A DNA stretch of 64,000 nt from Dioscorea cayenensis subsp. rotundata (lineage: Eukaryota; Streptophyta; Magnoliopsida; Dioscoreales; Dioscoreaceae): contig NC_052475.1 in NCBI RefSeq assembly GCF_009730915.1, positions 30,751,016 to 30,815,015 on the forward strand. Reading direction: 5' to 3'. The position numbers were made by a program, and so were the translations under genes. This document shows, in pieces, positions 12,471-23,142 of this stretch (position 1 is the stretch's first letter; every line of letters begins with the position of its first letter). The notes beneath the pieces are model-generated. The model was not told the DNA's origin and ran no database searches. It was given only the letters and a program-made list of their open reading frames with translations.

Positions 12471-12561
12471 AAATACTTAAAACATGGTTTTATTTGTCTT
12501 TTCTTTTCAATAAATATGCGGTTTATCCACTTTTATATATAAAAAAAAATACTTGAAACAT
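12471..12561 (+). mobile_element. Micro-retroinsertion with target duplication (LINE-tail family)
   Basis: A 61-bp insert (12486-12546) ending in ATGCGGTTTATCCACTTTTA and an A-rich tail is flanked by a 15-bp direct repeat, AAATACTTAAAACAT (12471-12485) and AAATACTTGAAACAT (12547-12561), one mismatch. Same tail as the copies near 3570 and 10455. Confidence 0.7.
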
Positions 12562-12901
12562 TTTTCATTACAATTTGCCATCACTTAATTATAACAGTCT
12601 AATAATCATGTAATTCAGTCAAGTAGTCACTTTAAATTTCATCAAAGAGTCATCCAAATGCTCTAGCAACTGGATTATTTTTCCTTCTCTATCTCCATAA
12701 TATATGAATTATGGATTAACAAAATCCAACAAAAAAATAATAAAAAATAAAATCAAGTTTTTGCTAAAATGAAGATTTTACAATCCAAAAAATAGAAAAT
12801 ATCAGAAAAAAATCCAAGCTAATCTAATAGATTATAGACTATTTATTTCTTCAGCATGAAATACATATCAATCCAATGATAAAATTTAAAAAATATATAT
12901 T

Positions 12902-12977
12902 AAAGAATTTTTTTGTACACTTTGAATAAAGTGAATAAACCATAATTTATTAAAAAAAAAGAATTTTTCGCACACTT
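12902..12977 (-). mobile_element. Possible minus-strand micro-retroinsertion (LINE-tail family)
   Basis: The complement of the shared tail (AAAGTGAATAAACC near 12925) is flanked by similar segments, AAGAATTTTTTTGTACACTT near 12902 and AAGAATTTTTCGCACACTT near 12959, which could be a diverged target duplication. Weaker than the plus-strand copies. Confidence 0.4.
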
Positions 12978-13145
12978 GATAGTCAGAGTAAAGTGATTAA
13001 TTCAAGATTAATTGTGTTTAGTTAAAAAAAATAGAAAATTAAAATTGGAAGATATTATTATAAAACAACATGTGAGGAGTTACATTCTTCTGCCGTCAAA
13101 GATGTGGGGTTTAAACAGGCATTTGAAGAATACTTTAAAAAGTTA

Positions 13146-13345
13146 GTAGTGTTTGTTTCAAGGGATTTGGAGTTACATGTAACTCCAAATCTCTTACTTT
13201 TTTAAAATCCGGTGTTTGTTTTGATGTATTTCATTTTTCATGTGCTTTTGAAATCCCATCATTGAGGGATTTTGGTTTACGGTCAAAATGACCGTAAAAC
13301 CAAATCCCGGGAGTTCAAAACCAGTATATATGCATATGTATATAT

Positions 13346-13395
<50 letters not shown>

Positions 13396-13787
13396 CTATA
13401 CATATACAAATACATATAGACACATATACATATACACATACATATACACCATACATATATACATAAATCTATACATATACACATATACATATACACATAT
13501 ACATATACACATACACATATGCATATATACACATATATGTATATATATACACATACATATACATACATATATATACACATAAATCTATACATACACACAT
13601 ACACATATACATATATACACATATATGTATGCACATACATATACATACATATATTTATATATACATACATGTATGTATATACATTCCATAGATATACCTA
13701 TATATAGTATGTTTACATATATAAATACACATATATATGTATATATATAAATATATATGTATATATACACAAATATATACATATACA

Positions 13788-13833
<46 letters not shown>

Positions 13834-14049
13834 TATACGCAGACATATCCATACACTTATACACATGTTTTCCAATTCCAGATTTACAAATCCTTCGAAA
13901 CAAACATAAAATCTTATAATACAGTAATTCCAGTTACATCCAACCAAACACAAGATTTTACTGCACTGTATTTTGAAAGCCAAGTATTTCCAGTTACATT
14001 GTAACTAGAAATCCACTGCATTTAGAATTATATTCAACCAAACGCTACC
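13146..14049. mobile_element. PIF/Harbinger-like non-autonomous element
   Basis: The left end GTAGTGTTTGTTT and right end AACCAAACGCTACC are imperfect inverted repeats flanked by TTA on both sides (13143-13145 and 14050-14052), the TWA duplication of PIF/Harbinger elements. The outer ~180 bp on each side contain related ATTTGGAGTTACATGTAACTCC-like and TTCCAGTTACATTGTAAC-like segments. The centre is a large microsatellite. There is no transposase. Confidence 0.65.
13322..13860. repeat. Compound TA/CA microsatellite, about 540 bp
   Basis: An alternating purine-pyrimidine tract of TATA, TACA and CATA units (for example TATACATATACACATA) fills the centre of the Harbinger-like element. Open frames across it are Tyr/Ile/Cys/Met/Val low-complexity artefacts. 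Confidence 0.9.
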
Positions 14050-14287
14050 TTAATGAATTTAAAAAAAAATGAATTTGAAAGTAACGATCACATGACAATC
14101 TCATTGATTGGTGTTGAATAGGGAATTATGGTTCTGTTGACATTTATAATAAAGAAAATTTCTTTTACACATTTGATTCTCACCATCAGAGCTGAGCATT
14201 TATGTTAGTCAACCAATTTTAATTTATAAAATAATGGATAAGATTATTTAAATACATGTACATTGATGTACAATACATCGTGCCTTA

Positions 14288-14751
14288 AGCTTTGTTTGGT
14301 TGGGAGAGGGAGGAGGGGTGAGGGGTGTTGGGGGTGTGGGTGTTGTTTGGTTGGGGGAGTGAAGGGGGGGTGAGAGGGGATGAGGAGGGGTGAGGCACCC
14401 CTCCTCACCCCTCATAATCCACTCCCCCAAATTGGGGTCTTTTGGGGGAGTGGATATTTATTGTTTTTTTTTATTATTTTTTTAAACAATGCAAAATACC
14501 ATTAATGCCCTTCACCTATATGTAAAATTCCTATTGTATCCTATATATTAAAACCCTATCATTATCATTTCACAAATGAGAATAGTTGGTTGCAAAATAA
14601 TGCATATATTAAATAATGCAAAATACCATTAATGCCCTTCACCTATATGTAAAATTCCTATTGTATCCTATATATTAAAACCCTATCATTATCCTATATA
14701 TTAAAACCCTATCATTAGTGTTATTATTATTATTCTACATTTGATTATTAT

Positions 14752-14836
<85 letters not shown>

Positions 14837-15034
14837 TATATATATATTATTACCTATTTTATTGTACAAGGGCAAAATAGTCAAATACACATTACACTCT
14901 TTCTCTCTCCTCCCTACTCCTCTTTTCAACTAAACAAAAAAAAATACACTACTCCTCCACACCCCTCCATGAACCAAACACAATATTTTCTCAAACCCTC
15001 CATACTCCTCCCCCCCTCTGAACCAAACAGGGGG
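14288..15034. mobile_element. Tourist-type (PIF/Harbinger) non-autonomous element
   Basis: The left end AGCTTTGTTTGGTTGGG and right end GAACCAAACAGGGGG are inverted, with TTA duplications at 14285-14287 and 15035-15037. Subterminal G-rich (left, 14300-14400) and C-rich (right, 14900-15020) stretches complement each other roughly. Inside are a tandem duplication of about 85 bp with period 127 (14483-14570 and 14610-14697) and a (TA)n tract at about 14755-14850. Confidence 0.7.
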
Positions 15035-15459
15035 TTAAAGAATTGGAGATGAAATGAGAAAAAGATTGATGATGTTAGGATCTGTTTTTGAAATTAATCA
15101 GATGATAGTGTGAGAAACACATGTATAATATATGGCAAACATAATATACTTATAGGGCATTTGTTTCGTGATTATGTGAAAATATTACCGAAAATTTAGT
15201 GTTAATGGATTCAAATTACCATGTTTAGTTACTGTAGCAGTAGTAATGCTGATGGTAATGTGAGATTACCAATAGTAAAATATTTTCAAATAAAGTGGTA
15301 ATGTGATTACCACCAAAATAGGTGTCCATCCAGATTACCAAGTTGGTTGTAATATGTAATGTTTTTTTTTTTTTTTCCAATTATACCCCACTCATTTAAT
15401 ATAATTCATTATTACACATATTATCAAAACCCTGATTTTTATTTTCCCTTATTATTTTT

Positions 15460-15785
15460 GATATTATAATTTAATTATTTATTTATCTAAACATTTTAAA
15501 TTAAGTTTTTCAAATTTTTATACATAGGAGTATATTGGTAAATACAAGGTATTTTAAAAATTGTGAAAAAAAAATTGATATTATAATTTAATTATTTTTT
15601 ATCTAAATACTTTAAATTAAAATTTTCAAAATTTTATATATAGGGGTATTTTAGTAAATACAAAGGTATATTTAAAAATTATGTAAAAAAATAATTTTAA
15701 ATATTATAATTTAATTATTTATTTATCTAAAAACTTTAAATTAGATTTTTCAAAATTTTATATGTAAGGGTATTTTGGTAAATTT
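15460..15785. repeat. Three tandem copies of a ~120-bp AT-rich unit
   Basis: Units start with GATATTATAATTTAATTATT or near variants at about 15460, 15577 and 15700, and each ends with a GGGTATTTTGGTAAAT-like segment. Flanks from 15038 to 16180 contain repeated GATTACC/GGTAAT motifs near 15180-15330 and 15800-15840. These may be the arms of another transposon, but I could not fix its ends or a target duplication. Confidence 0.7.
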
Positions 15786-16227
15786 GACATAGAGGTGATT
15801 AACATGACTAACCAAATATGGTAACAAAAGATTACCATTAAATTCTTATTTGTTAAACTATATTTAAGTTGAAATATATGGCTTTTTTTTTATAGGTTCT
15901 ATGTGTGTGTTAAATGATAAACTAACACCCTAGTAGAATTCAACCCAAACTCAAACTCAAGATAAACTTCTAGTTAATTTCTTCTGATTAAGAGTTACTT
16001 AAAAAGATAATTATCAAATTCCTTGCATGATAAAATCATGATACCTTGAGGATTTTGGTATTTGAATTCCATGTGATTTAAAGATATCTGAATTGAAACT
16101 AGTGTTCATATAGTAAGTATTGCATTTGATTTTGGCAACTATATATAAATAACAACAAAAGTAGTGAATCTATTTCAAACATGATCAAATGGGAAAACAG
16201 TATGTTAAAAAAAATGAAATGAAAAAC

Positions 16228-17296
16228 TTAATCTCTTTTTATGGGTTTCGCCTCAAATCCTCCTTCCTTTCTGTTCTCAAGAGAATAAGGCATGTGTGTG
16301 CCAAGAATCTTATCCCATGTAGTGAAAAATGGCTGAGAGAAATTGTATTTGTTTCCATAGAGTTGATGATGAACATCATGATAAGCACTATTGTTCCTGA
16401 AGAAAACATGAAGGATATTCCCAGGGAGCCATAAACCGCAATGATCGTCGACAGTTTTGATTGTCGCGAAGGAGAAGAAGAAGATGGATGTTCTCGGTGT
16501 CATGCCGGAGATTAAAAATGAAAGAACACCACCAATTGTGTCTAAAATCAATCCTTCAGCAGGATGGTTATAGAGAGCACCAAATGCATAAGGAACAATA
16601 AGAGAGTGATGCTTTGAATGTATGTGCTTGTACAAGAACTTGTTGATGTGCATGTATCTGTGCATGAAGTATTGCCATGTATCCATAACAAACATTGCCA
16701 CAGCGAATTGAGTAGCAATCACAAGGATCGAAGGTTGTTTCGGTGCGACAGCAGTATCATCCTTAACCACCTGTAAAATGTAAAGAAAATGATCTTTATA
16801 AGTATTAGATGCAAACTAAACATATTATTTGGACCTAATTTAAATCAAAAACTTAAGGTAATAAGATTATTAATCAATTAACTGATGTTTTCACTCTAAT
16901 ACATCTCTTCTTGATATGTGTTATGTTGCAAATAAATCAAACAAACCAAGCTTTGATACAAATATACAAAAGCTTTTAGATTGAAACGGGCTCAAATAAT
17001 ATATTTGGTTAATTTATTTCTAACTGTAAGTAACCTATTTGGACTCATGAAATAGAATTGTGAATTTTGGTTACCATGAAAAGGAGAAGTGAGACAATGA
17101 CTTGGACCGCTTGTTGCAAGAGAACACCCTTGACAACAGATGATCTTGAGACGACGTTTTTTTCGGCTTCTTCGGCTCTTGTATGCAAGCGATACTTGTC
17201 GAAACCATCCAATAAGATGTATAATCCTGAGTATAACCAGTAGACAGCAATTGGCACAAAGGTGCCTAGCAATTCATCTGATATTCCAAAAGCCAT
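16228..17296 (-). CDS. Sphinganine C4-monooxygenase (SBH-type), copy 2
   Basis: Two exons, 17075-17296 and 16228-16770, joined by a 304-bp GT-AG phase-0 intron, encode 254 residues. The product is an ER sphingoid-base C4 hydroxylase of the fatty acid hydroxylase superfamily. Histidine boxes are HRYMH (111-115), HSKHH (125-129) and HDVHH (205-209), with the conserved DTWQYFMHRYMHINKFLYKH context and FEAKP near the C terminus. This copy is closer to the family consensus than copy 1. The intron position and the 543-base last exon match copy 1 exactly, so the two arose by duplication. It faces copy 1 tail to tail. A leader intron with a GAA tract and a TATA box lie upstream. Confidence 0.96.
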
Positions 17297-17334
17297 GAAA
17301 GTTTCTGTTTTTGATATGCAAATTTATTTGAAAC

Positions 17335-17622
17335 CTGTTGTAACAGCAACACAAATTAAATTCAATCAAATTAATAAAAAAAAACATAGCTTATTAGAAA
17401 TCAATGATCTGATTATGATGACAATGATAAAGAAGTAAAACAAGAAGAAGAAGAAGAAGAAGAAGAAGAAGAAGAAGAAGAAGAAGAAGAAGAAGAAGAA
17501 GAAGCATGTCAAAGACAGCGCACAACTTCTCCATCAATCATTAGACACCATGCAAACTTGATTAAAAAAAAAAAAAATCAGTTAACATTAACAACACAGC
17601 ATCTGAAGAACAGAAAGCAAAC
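17335..17622 (-). other. Inferred 5' UTR intron of hydroxylase copy 2, with GAA tract
   Basis: A plausible donor (AAG then GTTTGC at 17622) and acceptor (ACAACAG ending at 17335) bracket a 288-bp leader intron ending 38 bases before the ATG. It contains a pure trinucleotide tract at 17442-17504 (about 21 AAG units on the plus strand, CTT in the gene sense). No transcript evidence is available here. Confidence 0.5.
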
Positions 17623-17707
17623 CTTAATGAATTCTTGAAGATCTTCTTCTTGTTCTTCTTCTCTGATTTTTATTGATATTTGAGCAAGAGCAAGAGAGAG
17701 TCTTGTG

Positions 17708-17715
17708 TTTTTATA
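17708..17715 (-). promoter_or_regulatory. TATA box of hydroxylase copy 2
   Basis: TATAAAAA on the minus strand, about 85 bp upstream of the inferred leader-intron donor, a suitable place for a start site near 17680. Confidence 0.6.
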
Positions 17716-17719
17716 AGGG

Positions 17720-18008
17720 AATTGAAGGGGAAGAAGGATACTAGTCTATAAAGCTGGGCGATGACCAAAGACTAGTATGTTGCTTACGCTTTGTTCTCTC
17801 TTTATTTTTATTTGTATTATTCTTTAAATATATTACACCCTTTCCAGATGGTTAAATCTAAAGTTAGTTTTTAATTTTAAATATTATCTCTAATTAAGTC
17901 GTCATTAGTGATTAATGTTAGTGATGTACCTCTGATTCATGGTTTGCCACCTTAGCCAAGCTAATTTATGTCTTCAATTAGAAACGAGCACATGAAGAAA
18001 GATAATAA

Positions 18009-18055
<47 letters not shown>

Positions 18056-19106
18056 AAAGTTATATATACAGAATTTTATTTTTTAATTTTTAATTTTTAT
18101 TTTTAAAATAAGACCATGTGAAACATCACTCAAATTAGGTTGGTTGGTGTGAATTTTGGGTTGGACCAGGTCATGCCACGAATGGAGATTCCAACCACTA
18201 CTGTTTTTGTTTCATAATTTTTAATCAATTTCAAATTATGGTAAAATAATGTTAATGATCCCGCATCCAAACTTTGACAAGATTCTGAACAAAAAATAAC
18301 AAAAATGAAATCATATTCAATCTGATGGCAAAGAAAACAATCAATATTAAATAATTAATTAGAACAAATCTTTGTAAAATTATTTAACTAGTTTAACAAA
18401 TTTGGATATTTTTGACCAAGTTTACTAAGACTTTAGAGCTCTATTTTGACAAATGGACAATAACAGGAACCAATTAAATAGCTCAAAATTTAATAGAAAA
18501 ACAAGAAGATCAAATTAATTGACTAAGAAAATATGAAATCTTTGAAGGTTTGAACATACAATAATTCTATAATTGAATAAACAGCAAATGCTTATGCTCT
18601 AATAATTATCTTGGCCTAAAACAAACAATAACACATGAAGTGCTTAGCATGAGAAAGTTCTGCGGATGGGCATTAATCCAACAAGACCTGACCACCATCA
18701 TGCAATTTATTATTTATGAACAAGCACAAGAATTCAGTTCAATCCTTCATCCATGGATCTGAATTATGAATATGGTACAGAAGTGAACAAAGTGGATAAC
18801 ACATTTGATGAAACAAAGCAAAATTTTCTAATGATTTTCGCATTTTCAGCTCTTATATTACAACAGATAATATCTCACAGTTTATTTCTAACTAGTCTAA
18901 AATCTTTAAGTATTGTCACTTAACCCTAACAGCAGCCACAAGTTATTGCAGTCAGGATATCCAGCAGCTTCCAAATTCTACAAATAAAACAAGAGGGTTG
19001 ACCAAATAGCCTTAGCATTTGCACTATAAGATCGTGGCAGGTAATCCAAGAAAAACTCCATTTACTATTAGCATATAGTTGGAAAAAAAGAAACCATTGG
19101 TCAGAG
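17720..19106. other. Intergenic DNA and 3' flank of the SUV3-like gene
   Basis: AT-rich. It holds a (TA)n(TATG)n tract at about 18014-18052. The part from about 18850 to 19106 is probably the 3' UTR of the helicase gene. No other gene seen. Confidence 0.45.
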
Positions 19107-22100
19107 TCATGCTGGAGCCTTTCCCAAAGGGTGCTTCAGACTGGAATTTTCTTGCCTTTTCCTGTTAATGAAGAAAGCATGTCATTTTGCAAAGAGTGAA
19201 GGTGGAGTGGTCAACAAAAATTTGCTATGGAATCAACATTAAAAGAATAGGAAGAATGCTGCACATGATTCATATAATATACAAGATGTCAAGGTATGGA
19301 AGGGAAAAAAAAACCAAAAGAATATAATTTTATATGTGATTACTAATGTAAATCTTGTATTACAGAACATTTGGATAATAGCATGATTAAGTTTATTTCT
19401 GCTCCCAAAGAAAATAAATTCTTCGTTAAATACAAGAAGATAAAATCATATTGAGCTTTTACTTTTCAGAAGCTCAAAAAGAGAAACCTTATACAAATGA
19501 GCCTCATGCAAGGTGAATGCAACTATTATTAAGATAGATGACTTTTAGACTGGCAGTACGTGTTTGGCACATGGTCCTAATAAAAAAAGATTATTATTAA
19601 TCTTAAGAATCCTTTGCAAACAAGAGAACAACTAGCTATATATGATACCACTAGAAGGCACAATACAGCAACAAAACCACTAAATTACATACTGACACAG
19701 ACAAAATTGGTACATATTCCAGGCTCACAGTGCAAAAATTGATAGTTGATGCATATGAGACATTAAATATCAATCAAAGCCCTGTTAAATGGTAGATCCA
19801 ATACATTTCCCCTATTTGCAATTGGGATTTTGATGATGATGTTTCTTTGTCTTCTATAAACTTTTGAAATCTTCAAATTATTGGTAGCACTACTATACAG
19901 TTGATGTGTTAAGAATCAAAGTTGTGCTTTCCGAAAACTCAAATTAAACCCATATCTTTCTTTTAACAAACTCTGGTTTATTCACCTTTTTCAAATCATA
20001 ATAATACTAATAATACTAAACCAAATATCTCAAAGAATACTGTATAGTCAAGCAGACAGTATGAGTTGACCGATGAAACAACTTCTTAAGGCACTTTTGA
20101 GTGTGCCAAATAATGTGAAAAAAGTTAGCTAGAGAATTATAGGTAATTTGAAGCCATGCAATGCACGATTCTCATAGTGGGCATCCAACTGACAACTATA
20201 GGCTCTAAAGAGATAAATGAGGGTAAGAGAAAAAATCCAATAGCTGATTTGAATTACTCTTATATTAAAACCCTGAGTCTAAATGCAGTGTACAACAGCA
20301 AAGAATATGAAAGGGCATGAATACATTTGCCACCAAAATGAAGTGTGCAAAAATAAGAACTCACATTTCAAATATGTTAATGAGTGACCTAGGTCTCTCA
20401 AATCCATCTTCAGGCGCAGATATTTCCCCATGATCATCATCAACCTCTTTCAGAGGTTTTGGCTTCCCCTTTTGCCTAGATTCTGGTTTCCAGCAAGCTT
20501 TTGCTAAAGATTCACCAAGCAAACTTGCAATACTAATTGCCATTGTCTCAGCTTTCTGAACATACGGAAATGTCTCCTCCTTAAAGTGGTGTGATAACCA
20601 TAAGTACATAGACAGGATTTGATGCTTTGTCTCAAGATCCAGAAGCTCCGCATCATTCTTAGCAGAACCCTTTGGCATCCCCATGGCTATACCAACAGGA
20701 CGCTTCTCACTGTAGTGGGAAGCAAATCGCAAAAGGTGGTACATTGCTTTTGGATCCCTAATGTTGACAGGCGCAAAACAGAAGTTGAACCGTTCTTGAA
20801 GAGACAACCCTTGCACCTTCTCCAACATATTAGCCACTTTATTAACACCATCGTGCCGGCACAAGAAATAGGAACCATCAAGGCGGCAATTATCTCTGAA
20901 CTTGTCAAGCAGCTCACAGAATGTAACTTTAGGGAACTTAGCAGCAAACAACTCCACTTGCTCAAAGAATGGAAATAGACCAACTTTTTTAACCTCATCA
21001 AATGGCTGCTGCAAGCATTCGATCAGATAATCCAAATCTTCTGACAAGAAGGTAGTCACAAGCCCATCCGGGTATATGCTGCCCCTCCTTCCTGCCCTCC
21101 CAGCTATCTGCTTCACCTGCGAAGCTGCAACTGGCACAATCTTATCCCCATTATACTTTGACAAAGTATTAAACACAACCCTCCTGATATTCAAATTCAA
21201 ACCCATTCCAATGGCATCACTAGCCACCAACACATCATACTCATTTTCCTGATCATTAAACAATTCAGCCTGGTGCCTCCTAGTCTCTGGTGGCAATGCC
21301 CCATAAATAACACAACACTTATGCTTTGTGAACTTCTCAATTGATAGTTTAACCTCAAAAATCTCCCGTCTTGAGAATGCCACAATGCAATCCCCCGACC
21401 GCACATTCTTCAAATCACCCAAGAGTGTCTTTGCTTCCACAACCAAAGGCTTAAACCTAGCATAATGGTTCACCTGGAGTTCATCCCCAGTCTCCTTGCA
21501 AATCTTCTTGACAATCTTAAGCACACTTGGGTCGCCACACAAATGAATCTCATCAGCTTTCAAGCCAAGCAAAGCTCTAGTCCAAGCATACCCACGGGTA
21601 GGATCAGCCATCATTTGAATCTCATCAATGACAGCAACATCAAAAAGATCATCCGTGGAAACCATTTCAATAGTACATGCAATATGATTCGAAAAAGGCA
21701 ACGTCTTCTTCTCCTGCCCGGTATGCAAATTACAATACACACCTAAAGCATTAACCTTATCAAATACCTCCATAGCGAGCAACCTCAACGGGCTGCAATA
21801 AACGCCATTGCCAGCCTCCATGAAGCGCTGCAAAGCATTGTAGGTCTTGCCACTGTTGGTCGGGCCGCAATGGTAAATGATCTTCCGCTTCATGACCCGG
21901 GCGAAGGGGAACCAAGTGTGGGGGCGAGTAAGGTCCGCAGAGTCCATCAGACTACGGAACTGGCGAAGCTCGTCCGCGAAGCGGTCGAGGCAGAAGTCAG
22001 CGAAGATGGGAAAGAGGAATTTGGCAGCAGAGTCGGGATCATCAGGAGGGAAGGAGAGCAGGTGGTGGAGGAGATCACCGGGGACGCGAGAGAGGAGGAA

Positions 22101-22511
22101 GTAGCGGAACTTACGCGCAGCTGAGGGGAAGAAAGAGGCAGGGATATAGATGGCCAGAGCTTGGTCGGCGGCCCATGGAGACTTCGCGAAAGCACGTAAG
22201 GTTTTCGTCAGGGCTTCCCACTCAGAGCGCGTCACCTGCGCGGAGCCATCATCGAGGGCGCGAAGGTGGGAGTAGATACCATCGCCAGAGTGAAAATAGT
22301 GGAGATTAGGGTCTTGGATTGAAGGAGAGGAGCAGAAGGAGGAGGAGGAGGAGGAGAAGAAGTAGGGTTGGGGGCAAAGGAGAGGGATTGGGATCGGAGA
22401 AGAAGAAGGGGATAAGAGGGGAAGGATGCGCAGGGAGGAGAGGAGAGGGACAAGACGAGAGATGGAGAAGCGAGAGGAGACGAGGGATCGGAGAAGGAGA
22501 GAGGCCGCCAT
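19107..22511 (-). CDS. SUV3: Mitochondrial ATP-dependent RNA helicase, SUV3 family
   Basis: Exon 1 (20365-22511) and a short exon 2 (19107-19161) encode 733 residues. The enzyme is a DExH-box RNA helicase of the mitochondrial RNA-degradation machinery. The N terminus is Ser/Arg/Leu-rich with few acidic residues, like a mitochondrial presequence. Motif I is GPTNSGKT (216-223), motif II DEIQ (296-299), motif [12 protein letters not shown] (468-477), followed by the SUV3 C-terminal region. I chose the ATG at 22511 (tccATGGC); the frame extends upstream only to non-ATG codons. Reading straight through gives a stop six bases after GAAAT, but GTGAGT there is a good donor, and the acceptor TTAACAG at 19162 joins in phase to [17 protein letters not shown] and a stop. 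The 5' end is much GC-richer than the 3' end. Exon 2 is inferred from splice signals and phase. Confidence 0.93.
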
Positions 22512-22619
22512 GGATTCAGATGAGCAGAGCCATGAGAGAAAGAGCGAGAGAGGTTGCGGCCTTGTAGGGTTGCGACTTGCGCGGGGAGAACGGGTTCGGA
22601 TGGAGATCACTCATTCGGA

Positions 22620-23142
22620 TCTATTTTTATTATGAATATACCCTTATAAAACCTCATTATTATCAAATTATATATATATATTCTGAAGCCAATTGAGATG
22701 TATAACATTAGAAAATTTTACAAAATTAATAGATTAGACTAGTTTCAATCTGATGCCGGGCACTGACCAGTGGTGATAAAAAACATACAGCATTGACAAC
22801 AATAGCAATAGTCATGAACACAGAGAAACAAATTTGCAAAATTTTCATATGGGAAACACAGGGATTTTACAGACAAAAAGCTGCTGAGTTTTGTGTTTTG
22901 CAAAACCATCAGCAGGCAGAGTAAAAGAAGAAGGATAACTTAGTAGCAATAAAAAGCAAAATTAATCAACCCGGTGCTTGATTACCTTCAATTCTTATGC
23001 CTGACTCGGCTTCCAATCTTTAAATATCCAAGAAAAGTAGGAAGAACTTGACTAAAGATTAGAGCCATGCATTCTATTATCATCCCAGGAATTCGGTTGT
23101 GTTCACAGAAGCATATAGCTGAATTATGATGGTATTGTGCTT
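22620..23142. other. Short spacer between helicase promoter and methyltransferase 3' end
   Basis: About 500 bp holding the helicase promoter/leader and the 3' UTR of the upstream methyltransferase gene; both genes are on the minus strand. Nothing else is recognisable. Confidence 0.5.

Noticed and set aside
13194-13983. Several overlapping frames of 60-158 codons rich in Tyr, Ile, Cys, Met and Val
   Set aside because: They are translations of the TA/CA microsatellite and show no family features.
14248-14430. Proline-rich minus-strand frame
   Set aside because: It lies in the C/G-biased subterminal region of the Tourist-like element.
15140-15870. Another Harbinger-like element with GATTACC motifs at both ends
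   Set aside because: The ends could not be paired convincingly and the flanking trinucleotides do not match, so only the tandem repeats are reported.
21870-22567. Plus-strand frames opposite the helicase gene
   Set aside because: They are shadows of the GC-rich 5' part of the SUV3-like gene.
22512-22610. N-terminal extension of the SUV3-like frame by 33 codons
   Set aside because: It begins at a GTG, not an ATG. The ATG at 22511 has good context and starts a mitochondrial-type presequence.
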